This document shows, one piece after another, positions 8,046-14,693 of a DNA stretch of 64,000 nt; position 1 is the stretch's first letter, and every line of letters starts with the position of its first letter. The stretch is from Collinsella bouchesdurhonensis (lineage in GTDB: Bacteria > Actinomycetota > Coriobacteriia > Coriobacteriales > Coriobacteriaceae): positions 250,219-314,218 of the forward strand of contig NZ_LT699743.1 in the NCBI RefSeq assembly GCF_900155365.1, given 5' to 3'. Under the pieces are notes generated by a model, which was given only the letters and a program-made list of their open reading frames with translations, had not been told where the DNA came from and made no database searches. The position numbers were made by a program, and so were the translations under genes.

Positions 8046-8477
8046 ATGGACGAAATCGTCTCGTATCTACGCCGCATACCCGCATGGTACCTCGCCACCA
8101 TCGACGTTAATGACCCCACCCAACCGCGCGTGCGTCCGTTCTCGTTTGCTATGGCAGACGCCGGGAAGCTCTGGTTTTGCACCTCGCGCGACAAGGATGT
8201 TTGGTTTGAGCTCGAAGCTCATCCCAAGTTCGAGCTCTCCGGCTGGAAGCCCGGCGAGTGCTGGATCGTCCTTTCGGGCACGGCAAATCTAGCAGACGAT
8301 GCCCAGGTGAGCGATGCCGTGCGCGAAGCAGGATTCAAGCATATGGTCGGCATCGGCGAGCACCACAGCAGCGCCAACGACGGACGCCTTGCCTTCTTTA
8401 GCGTCGAGGCAGGCACTGCGCGCTTTTGCGATATCGATGGCAGCGAGCGCGTCGTCAAGCTCGACGACCTTGCATAA
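8046..8477 (+). CDS. pyridoxamine 5'-phosphate oxidase-family protein, copy 2
   Basis: A 143-residue split-barrel flavin-binding protein and tandem paralogue of the gene at 7550-7984. Both share 'RIPAWYLAT', 'RVRPFSFA', 'GKLWFCTS..KDVW' and 'EAG.KH' blocks. The start has AAGGAG 7 bases upstream. These stand-alone small proteins in anaerobes are often annotated as general stress or nitroreductase-like proteins, but no substrate can be read from the sequence. It ends before an inverted repeat at 8511-8556 that separates it from the convergent dehydrogenase gene. Confidence 0.8.
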   Translation: MDEIVSYLRRIPAWYLATIDVNDPTQPRVRPFSFAMADAGKLWFCTSRDKDVWFELEAHPKFELSGWKPGECWIVLSGTANLADDAQVSDAVREAGFKHMVGIGEHHSSANDGRLAFFSVEAGTARFCDIDGSERVVKLDDLA

Positions 8478-8510
8478 ACCCAATTTCGCAATCGACAGCG
8501 CTCCAATGCA

Positions 8511-8556
8511 GCGGGCGCCCTCTCGTCTCCCAAACGGAATACGAGAGGGCGCCCGC
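8511..8556. terminator. long hairpin between convergent genes
   Basis: Perfect 16-bp arms (GCGGGCGCCCTCTCGT and its complement) with a 14-nt loop. Neither side has a clear T-run, so termination is plausible by position but not certain. Confidence 0.55.
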
Positions 8557-8680
8557 AATTGATAGAACGTAGGATCCAAAAGGGCGAGCACCCGATTATC
8601 CAAACAGGGACCTAAGCGCCCGGATGCTCACCGGATTCCCCGCAAACAAAGGGCATCGCCTCAAGAACGCCCCGCCATCC

Positions 8681-9769
8681 CTAACGCGCCGCGCGAAGAA
8701 AACGTTCCAGAGCATCCTCATCCAGCGCATACAGTACATTACCGATATTCCTCGTGCACGAAAGCGCGCGCACGGCGACCGAATGCAAATCCTCCTTGGG
8801 CAAGGCATCCAATCCCAGGTCTGCAAGGCACGTTGGCAAACCGGCAGCGTGACAAAATGCCAGAGCGTGGGCCTCGTCATCCCCTAAAGGCTTGCCCGTC
8901 AACGCTGCAGCCGCTGCAAACTGCACTGACAAGCCATATGTCACGGCAAGACCATGTGGCACACGCACGCCCTTAAGTGCAGCAATCCCATTGGCAACAG
9001 CATGTGCGAGCGACAGGCCGCCGCTTTCAAAGCCAATGCCCGAGCAAAGAATATTGCATTCGATCACATGCTCAACAGCAGAAGTGAGCTCCCCCGCTTC
9101 GGCATCGGCCTTAGCCTGCAGACCATCGGCCATAAGCACTTCAAAGCACGACCGAGCAAGTGCCGTCGCGGCAACGCCGGAAGCTCCCGCCAGCTCATTC
9201 TCGCCACCCGACTCCCTGCATGCCTGGGCCTCAAAATACGTAGCGAGCGCGTCGCCCATGCCTGCCACGAGCAAATGCGTCGGTGCATGCGCGATAACGG
9301 CCGAATCGACCACCACCAGGTCGGGAGCCCGATCGAGATGCAGATACTTGTCAAAACTGCCGCCATCGTCGTAGAGCACCGAAAGAGCACTGCATGGGGC
9401 ATCGCTTGAAGCCACTGTGGGCGCCACGCAAAGGGAAAGTCCCGCGTAGTGTGCTACGGCCTTTGCGATGTCGAGCATCTTGCCGCCGCCCATTCCCACA
9501 ACGCAATCGCACTTGAGCTGTGCGCAAGCGCGGGCCAGGCCTCGGCACGCACGTTCAGAGCACGGCCCATCGTACACGCGAAACACCGGCTTCGAGATGC
9601 CTTCACAGGCCGAAAAACCATCATCAACCGTCTGTCCAACGCGCCTATCAGTCCCAGGGTCAAGCACGATAAACGCACGACGGCCCAGACGCGCAACACA
9701 AGCGCCAAGATGTCCAAGCTCCCCCGGCCCTTGCACATACCGTCCCGGAGCCCCAAATACCACTGGCAT
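8681..9769 (-). CDS. gldA: glycerol dehydrogenase-like iron/zinc-dependent dehydrogenase
   Basis: A 362-residue member of the GldA branch of the iron-containing alcohol dehydrogenases. It should oxidise glycerol to dihydroxyacetone with NAD. Visible features: the nucleotide-binding GMGGGKMLDIAKAV (~residue 90), the metal-ligand aspartate in GMGDALATYFEA (~residue 170), and two metal-ligand histidines in FESGGLSLAHAVANG and RVPHGLAVTYG. I start it at the second ATG (9767-9769, MPVVFGAPG) because GAGGGG lies 6 bases upstream; the longer frame adds only six residues. It is downstream of the terminator that ends the neighbouring dehydrogenase's transcript, so it is probably transcribed on its own. 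Substrate by family only; other small polyols are possible. Confidence 0.8.
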   Translation of the reverse strand: MPVVFGAPGRYVQGPGELGHLGACVARLGRRAFIVLDPGTDRRVGQTVDDGFSACEGISKPVFRVYDGPCSERACRGLARACAQLKCDCVVGMGGGKMLDIAKAVAHYAGLSLCVAPTVASSDAPCSALSVLYDDGGSFDKYLHLDRAPDLVVVDSAVIAHAPTHLLVAGMGDALATYFEAQACRESGGENELAGASGVAATALARSCFEVLMADGLQAKADAEAGELTSAVEHVIECNILCSGIGFESGGLSLAHAVANGIAALKGVRVPHGLAVTYGLSVQFAAAAALTGKPLGDDEAHALAFCHAAGLPTCLADLGLDALPKEDLHSVAVRALSCTRNIGNVLYALDEDALERFLRAAR

Positions 9770-9787
9770 GCTACCCCTCGCTTCCAC

Positions 9788-9823
9788 AAAAAAGACCCCT
9801 GCACCACGATAGCGCAGGGGTCT
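9788..9823 (-). terminator. terminator of the iron alcohol dehydrogenase gene
   Basis: Arms AGACCCCTGC / GCAGGGGTCT with an 11-nt loop, followed on the minus strand by TTTTTT. Confidence 0.9.
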
Positions 9824-9852
9824 CGTAATGGCTAAACACCTAGGATTTTATC

Positions 9853-11076
9853 TTAGAAATCGATATCGGTGTCGTAGTAGCAGGCCTTGAGAATCTTCTC
9901 GAAGTCGGCAGCCTTGGTCTCACGCGGGTTCTCGGGCGTGCAGGCGTCGGTCTCGGCGTTCGCTGCGATCTCGGGCAGCTTGGCGAGGAACTCCTCCTCG
10001 GAAACCATCTGCGGGTTCTCGGCGTCGACCTTCACGCCACCGTTCGCGTAATCCTTGATGGACTGCGGGATGTTGAGCTGGTCGTTGAGGTCGCGAATCT
10101 TCTGGACGAGCGCGGCAATGAGCTCCTCGTTGGTCTCGCCGGGAAGGTGCAGGATCTCCTTGGCCACGTAAGCGTAACGCTCGGCAGCACGCGGGTCCTT
10201 GGAGTTCCACTGGATGACCTTGCCCAGGTACATAGCGTTAGCAGCACCGTGGATGATGTGGCCGTTCTCAAAGGCAGCACCGGTCTTGTGAGCCATGGAG
10301 TGAACGATGCCGAGCAGGCCCGAGGAGAAGGCGATACCGGCGATGCACTGAGCCTCGTGCATGTGCTGACGGGCCTCATGGTCGCCAGCATAGGACTTGG
10401 GCAGCCACTCGACGATCTCGCGGATGCCGTGCAGAGCGTTGGCGTCGGTGAACATGGAGGCGCAGGTGGAAACGTAGGCCTCCATGCAGTGGGTCAGAGC
10501 ATCCATGCCGGTGTGAGCGCACAGCTTAGCAGGCATGGTGTAGGTGAGCTCGGGGTCGACGATGGCGACATCAGGGGTGATGTTGAAGTCGGCCAGCGGG
10601 TACTTGATGCCCTTGGCGTAGTCGGTGATGACGGAGAACGCGGTGACCTCGGTAGCGGTGCCGGAGGTAGAGGAGATGGCGCAGAAATGAGCCTTCTGAC
10701 GCAGCTCGGGGAAGCTGAACGGCTGGATGATGTTATCGAAGGACTCCTCGGGATACTCGTAGAAGACCCACATGGCCTTAGCGGCATCGATCGGGGAGCC
10801 GCCGCCGATAGCAACGATCCAGTCGGGCTCGAAGTCGCGCATAGCGGCTGCGCCCTTCATGACGGTCTCGATGGAGGGATCGGACTCGACGCCCTCAAAA
10901 AGCTGAACCTCCATGCCAGCCTCTTTGAGGTCAGCCTCAACGTCCTGCAAGAACCCACCGCGGCGCATAGAGCTGCCGCCAGAAACGATGATGGCCTTCT
11001 TGCCCTTGAGGTTCTTCACCTCGTGGCGAGCGCCCTCACCGAAATACAGATCGCGCGGGTTAGTAAAACGTCCCAT
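9853..11076 (-). CDS. iron-containing alcohol dehydrogenase
   Basis: A 407-residue group III alcohol dehydrogenase similar to the C-terminal half of AdhE and to butanol dehydrogenases. It interconverts alcohols and aldehydes with NAD(P)H during fermentation. Motifs: IVAIGGGSPIDAAKAMW for the cofactor (~residue 95), HTGMDALTHCMEAYVS (iron ligands, ~residue 195) and GIVHSMAHKTGAAF with a later HGAANA (iron-ligand histidines). The start at 11076 (MGRFTNPRDLYFG) has GGAGG 8 bases upstream; the frame is open for 31 more codons but without a ribosome site. A short inverted repeat (ACAAGCC/GGGCTTGT) lies in its leader. It has its own terminator. Confidence 0.87.
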   Translation of the reverse strand: MGRFTNPRDLYFGEGARHEVKNLKGKKAIIVSGGSSMRRGGFLQDVEADLKEAGMEVQLFEGVESDPSIETVMKGAAAMRDFEPDWIVAIGGGSPIDAAKAMWVFYEYPEESFDNIIQPFSFPELRQKAHFCAISSTSGTATEVTAFSVITDYAKGIKYPLADFNITPDVAIVDPELTYTMPAKLCAHTGMDALTHCMEAYVSTCASMFTDANALHGIREIVEWLPKSYAGDHEARQHMHEAQCIAGIAFSSGLLGIVHSMAHKTGAAFENGHIIHGAANAMYLGKVIQWNSKDPRAAERYAYVAKEILHLPGETNEELIAALVQKIRDLNDQLNIPQSIKDYANGGVKVDAENPQMVSEEEFLAKLPEIAANAETDACTPENPRETKAADFEKILKACYYDTDIDF

Positions 11077-11388
11077 ACCTTGCCTCCAAATCGACAAGCC
11101 CCTCTCGGCTTGTATTAATACGGAGCACCTAATTGGCTCCGCAAGGACCAAAAGCAGCGGCGAGTGCACCGGACGACGGTGTGCTCAAACGCTTTACCAT
11201 AAGAGGATATTACCCCCATCTCATGGCCGGTTCCGCTTACGGTTAGGGTTTCGAAAAGACATTCGAAACAGCTCCGCATCGCGTTCCGGTGGAATTATAG
11301 GCTTTATGTCCGTTCATGCCTTTCGCTTTTCCGTAAACGTAAGTTTTTCTCGGCGTGTTGTACATCTCCATCTTGGGTACATAGCCCT

Positions 11389-11417
11389 TTGGCGCAGCGG
11401 CTTCGCTGCTCTATACT
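11389..11417 (+). promoter_or_regulatory. predicted promoter of the 11449-13550 gene pair
   Basis: TTGGCG (11389-11394) and TATACT (11412-11417) are separated by exactly 17 bases, giving a start about 25 bases before the ATG at 11449. The rest of the 372-base gap (11077-11448) is the divergent promoter region; I see no gene in it. Confidence 0.65.
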
Positions 11418-11448
11418 TTTGACCATTACACACGGAGAGGAGTGGCCC

Positions 11449-12531
11449 ATGGCATTCGATCCCATTCAGGAGGACTGCCTGCGCCTCATCCTGGAACTTT
11501 TACGTCGAGAGCATATCTACCCGCTCGATAACGCCGCAGTTATCGAGCGCGGCATGACCCAATATCAACGAGACCCGGACGCGCTGGTCAAAACCGACCG
11601 CGACCGCTCGTTCCACCTGGTAGCAAAGGCAGCAGAGCTTGCCGACTACCGGGTGCCGTTCCTCACCGACGAAGACCAGATCAACAAAGAGGACGATCGC
11701 GCCGAGGCCATTTTGCGCGAAGCGGTAGAGCTCGACCCCAAGAACTGGGACGCTCGTCGCATGCTTACGGCCATATGCGCAAATTCAAACGACGAGTACG
11801 TCTCCTATCTCTTGGATAACCGCGCGGCAGTTGAGCACGATATCGAAAAACTCGTTGAGTCTGCCGACAATCCCTATGACGAAGAATATGCTCAAGACCT
11901 GGGCAAACGCCCCTATCTTCGCTGGCTTGCCGCCCTTTCCTCCCGCGCTCTCATAGCGGGCCAGTACAAGCTTTCCCTCGACGCCGCGCGCGATCTTCTA
12001 GAGATCGCTCCCGATGACCCCGCTGATGTTCGCTACACCGCGATGCTCGCCCTTGCCAAGCTGGAGTGCGATATCGCCGATCTCAAAGCCTTTAAGGCCG
12101 AACACCCTCGTGCGTTTGCCGCCTCCCCTATCCAGTCGCGTCGCCCGGATAGGTCCGAGCCGCGCCAGGACGCCTGGAGTCTTCTCGCTCAGATCAACGT
12201 TTTGTACCGAGCTTTTGATTTCGAAGGAGCGAGTCATGTGCTCCGCCTCCTTCTGCGCACCTATCCGCACACATCGCAGGCGTTGTTCTATCAGGCCGAG
12301 TTTCCCGACGGGCTGTACGCACGTGTAAACGTGATGCCCGGCAGCCAAGATGAGCTTATTCTCGCCATCAGCGAAGCGACCCCCTTGCTTCAAGAAGGCC
12401 TCGGAGCACCCGAAAACGCCGGCTTCGCCGTTTGGCTCGCCAATCACGAACTGGTGCAGTCGGCGCTTGATGAGGATGTAGCGCAGCTTTCCGCGATGGT
12501 AAACGCCGCCCGAAAGCGGGGTAACAACTAA
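11449..12531 (+). CDS. unknown helical-repeat (TPR-like) protein, first of a pair
   Basis: A 360-residue soluble protein with no signal peptide or membrane segment. I do not recognise a named family. The segments 'AEAILREAVELDPKNWDARRML' (about residues 85-105) and 'LSLDAARDLLEIAPDDPADVRY' have the spacing of tetratricopeptide repeats, so a helical scaffold for protein contacts is likely. The start has GGAGAGG 9 bases upstream and a good promoter at 11389-11417. The stop overlaps the start of the next gene (TAATG), which also looks like a repeat protein, so the two are probably translated together and may form a complex. Function unknown. Confidence 0.7.
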   Translation: MAFDPIQEDCLRLILELLRREHIYPLDNAAVIERGMTQYQRDPDALVKTDRDRSFHLVAKAAELADYRVPFLTDEDQINKEDDRAEAILREAVELDPKNWDARRMLTAICANSNDEYVSYLLDNRAAVEHDIEKLVESADNPYDEEYAQDLGKRPYLRWLAALSSRALIAGQYKLSLDAARDLLEIAPDDPADVRYTAMLALAKLECDIADLKAFKAEHPRAFAASPIQSRRPDRSEPRQDAWSLLAQINVLYRAFDFEGASHVLRLLLRTYPHTSQALFYQAEFPDGLYARVNVMPGSQDELILAISEATPLLQEGLGAPENAGFAVWLANHELVQSALDEDVAQLSAMVNAARKRGNN

Positions 12532-13550
12532 TGGATCCGCGCAAGTATATTCCGGCGTTTTTGCAGTATGAATATGAGCAAGAGCACCCGGGGCTCACCC
12601 CTGCGGCGGAGGATTTACTGCACGAACGCATAGAGCAAGATCCTGACTCCTATGCCACCTCCGCTCAAGCGCAGGCGCTCATTTCGTATGCGCGCGTTCG
12701 CGAGCAGCTCATTTACGGCATCGAGCACTTGGAAGAGCTTCCCGACGAGGAATTCGACAAGAAACGCGAAGCGCTTTTTAACGATATTCGCCTCTCGCTT
12801 TTCAAGATTATCGAAACCGATCGCAGCTGCATCGACGCACAGCTACTGAACACCCTTTTGGCCGATGTCCCCCTCGACAACTGCTTGGGCGACATCATGC
12901 AACTTGAGAAGCAGGCGCGTGAGTATCTGAGCACAACAGTTGCCGATTTTGATGCAGATGCACCGCACTACTGGAACGAGTCGCTCTCCGAAGACGAGAT
13001 GGCGCGCCGCACGCTTTCGTGCCCCATGATGATCGGTTGGCTCCATACGCTCGAAGCGCTCTCGACCGGCTGCTTGGGAAGCGCTCGCTATCGCGCCGCC
13101 ATCACATATGCCAGGCGTGTCATGCGTGCGCGCGGATACGACAATCGCGCCGTCGGCACCATTTTGCTGGCACAGGCCCGCCTTGAAGACGAGGACGGCT
13201 TTTTCGCCACGGTCCACGAGGGGGGCGAAGATCTGGAGTCGTCTCCTTGGTATCTGCTGGGCCGAACGTTGCTGCTGTATAAGCTCGGTCGGCGCAAAAA
13301 CGCCCGTCGCGCGGCGCGTGATTTTGCCCAACGCTGCGACGGCGGCGCGTTCTTCCTGCTCAATCCCACCTATCTCACGCCGTATCTGCCCACAAGGCCC
13401 GAGCCGCAAGAGCCCTGGAACCTTACGCACCAAGCGGTATGGGAAGCAGATAGCATCATCGTAGATACCCCCGATTTTCCCGCCTGGATTCAGTCAATCG
13501 AAGGCATGGAAGAGCTTTCCGAAGAGTTCGCTCGCCGTCAAGGATTCTAA
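12531..13550 (+). CDS. unknown helical-repeat protein, second of a pair
   Basis: A 339-residue cytoplasmic protein, rich in acidic residues and predicted helix, without recognised catalytic motifs. Segments such as 'YRAAITYARRVMRARGYDN' and 'WYLLGRTLLLYKLGRRKNARRAARDFAQR' (residues ~185-270) look like divergent TPR or SEL1-like helical hairpins. It overlaps the upstream gene by one base and ends at a strong terminator, so the pair forms a complete two-gene transcription unit. Function unknown; the two proteins together resemble paired scaffold proteins seen near regulators, but nothing in the neighbourhood fixes a role. Confidence 0.7.
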   Translation: MDPRKYIPAFLQYEYEQEHPGLTPAAEDLLHERIEQDPDSYATSAQAQALISYARVREQLIYGIEHLEELPDEEFDKKREALFNDIRLSLFKIIETDRSCIDAQLLNTLLADVPLDNCLGDIMQLEKQAREYLSTTVADFDADAPHYWNESLSEDEMARRTLSCPMMIGWLHTLEALSTGCLGSARYRAAITYARRVMRARGYDNRAVGTILLAQARLEDEDGFFATVHEGGEDLESSPWYLLGRTLLLYKLGRRKNARRAARDFAQRCDGGAFFLLNPTYLTPYLPTRPEPQEPWNLTHQAVWEADSIIVDTPDFPAWIQSIEGMEELSEEFARRQGF

Positions 13551-13585
13551 GGTCGAACAGCTGCGGCCATCATGCACGACCAAAC

Positions 13586-13638
13586 AATAGCCCCGGCAGG
13601 AAAAGGCACGTATGCCACATCCTGCCGGGGCTATTTTT
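13586..13638 (+). terminator. terminator after the TPR-like gene pair
   Basis: 15-bp arms (AATAGCCCCGGCAGG and its complement) with a 20-nt loop, followed by TTTAC. It lies between convergent genes and may act on both strands. Confidence 0.8.
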
Positions 13639-13657
13639 ACGCTCCATCTCTTTATGA

Positions 13658-14200
13658 CTATGCGCGGGAAAGTGTCGAAGAAAGGGCCTTATCTACAGCG
13701 CAACCCACGCCAACACCGATGGCAAGCTTTGCAGCATCAGGCAGGATAAACGGCAAGACCGCCGCCGCCATGGCAGGCGCCACGCCCATCGAACCGACAA
13801 CCATGAGCTGGGCCGTTCCGCACACATAGGAAATGACGAGCAAGGCAACATCGCCCGCGAGTACGCGAGCAAAGAGCGGCATGGTCTGGGACAGCAGGCG
13901 AACCAGCGTCGTAGCGACGATCATGCCTACGAGGAAGCCCCACAAAAAGCCGCCAGTCGGGCCTACAAGGCGCATAACACCGCCCGAAAAACCGGAAAAC
14001 ACCGGCAGGCCGATGGCGCCCAAAAGCAGATACACCGCAACTGCGAGAATAGCCGTAGGTCTATCAAGAACGGCAGGGATGAGCGCCAGGGCCATGGTTT
14101 GCAAGGTAAAGGGAATGGGGCCGAGGGGAACACTCACCCACGCGGAAACGGCCAGGAGCGCCACACACAGTCCGGCACGTGCAATCTGCTGAGTTTTCAT
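13658..14200 (-). CDS. bioY: biotin ECF transporter S component BioY
   Basis: A 180-residue membrane protein with about six hydrophobic segments. It shows the BioY signature blocks VPLGPIPFTLQTMALAL (~residue 25) and GLPVFSGFSGG followed by GPTGGFLWGF (~residues 70-95). It captures biotin and needs an ECF ATPase/EcfT module; none is adjacent, so it probably uses the module at 4929-7534 or another elsewhere. The ATG at 14198-14200 has AAGGAG 5 bases upstream. A GTTAA-N4-TTAAC inverted repeat about 80 bases upstream may be a regulatory site. Confidence 0.92.
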   Translation of the reverse strand: MKTQQIARAGLCVALLAVSAWVSVPLGPIPFTLQTMALALIPAVLDRPTAILAVAVYLLLGAIGLPVFSGFSGGVMRLVGPTGGFLWGFLVGMIVATTLVRLLSQTMPLFARVLAGDVALLVISYVCGTAQLMVVGSMGVAPAMAAAVLPFILPDAAKLAIGVGVGCAVDKALSSTLSRA

Positions 14201-14276
14201 TTGAGCTCCTTGATCTGAGCGGTCATTCGAACAAGCAAGGAGACAGTATATTCGCTGAAGGCACATTGCCCGAGAA

Positions 14277-14290
14277 GTTAACTGATTAAC
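14277..14290. promoter_or_regulatory. possible operator upstream of bioY
   Basis: GTTAA-CTGA-TTAAC is an imperfect 14-bp palindrome 77 bases before the bioY start. It recalls the half-sites of BirA operators (GTTAAC) but lacks their long spacer, so the assignment is weak. Confidence 0.25.
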
Positions 14291-14354
14291 AATAAGAATT
14301 TACATGAAAGATAGGCTTTTCGCATACGAGATATCTGGTATACTCAACTGCGCT

Positions 14355-14431
14355 GTCCCCATCGTCTAGCGGCCAAGGACGCCACCCTTTCAAGGTGGAT
14401 ATCGCGGGTTCGAATCCCGCTGGGGGCACCA
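14355..14431 (+). tRNA. tRNA-Glu (anticodon TTC)
   Basis: The acceptor stem GTCCCCA/TGGGGGC, anticodon arm CCACC-CTTTCAA-GGTGG with anticodon TTC, and T-arm GCGGGTTCGAATCCCGC are all present, and CCA is encoded at 14429-14431. A terminator follows 13 bases later. Confidence 0.96.
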
Positions 14432-14443
14432 TTTGAATTGAGA

Positions 14444-14475
14444 AGCCCGTTACCCTCCCGGTAGCGGGCTTTTTG
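14444..14475 (+). terminator. terminator of tRNA-Glu
   Basis: GCCCGTTACC and GGTAGCGGGC pair with one mismatch across a 5-nt loop and are followed by TTTTT. Confidence 0.85.
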
Positions 14476-14485
14476 CCGCCCGTGG

Positions 14486-14503
14486 GCCGGGATTCGAACC
14501 CGG
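14486..14503 (-). other. isolated tRNA T-arm-like sequence
   Basis: On the minus strand CCGGGTTCGAATCCCGG reads as a perfect T-stem and T-loop. No acceptor, D- or anticodon arm can be fitted around it, so it is not a whole tRNA. It may be a relic of a tRNA 3' end, 55 bases from tRNA-Glu. Confidence 0.45.
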
Positions 14504-14693
14504 CAGGGCCGGCCCGTTTTCACTTGAGACTTGCGCCGCAATGAAATGTTGCAATACCGTCGCAAAACTCGGCACGAATCGCTTTTCACCCAATCGGCTC
14601 GCACCGCCGTCCACCTTTTGCCCCCATACAAAGCCACCTCTCCAAAAGCCCCATGATAAAATCGGAGCAACGAACGCACGAGGAGGAACCGCT

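Noticed and set aside
8511-8556. Reading the long GC hairpin as a small RNA
   Set aside because: No promoter is seen for it, and it sits exactly between convergent gene ends, where a terminator is simpler.
10147-11118. 323-codon frame on the plus strand inside the alcohol dehydrogenase gene
   Set aside because: It lies opposite a well-supported gene; the long frame follows from GC-rich third codon positions, and the product (many Gly, Asp, Val, Leu runs) has no family features.
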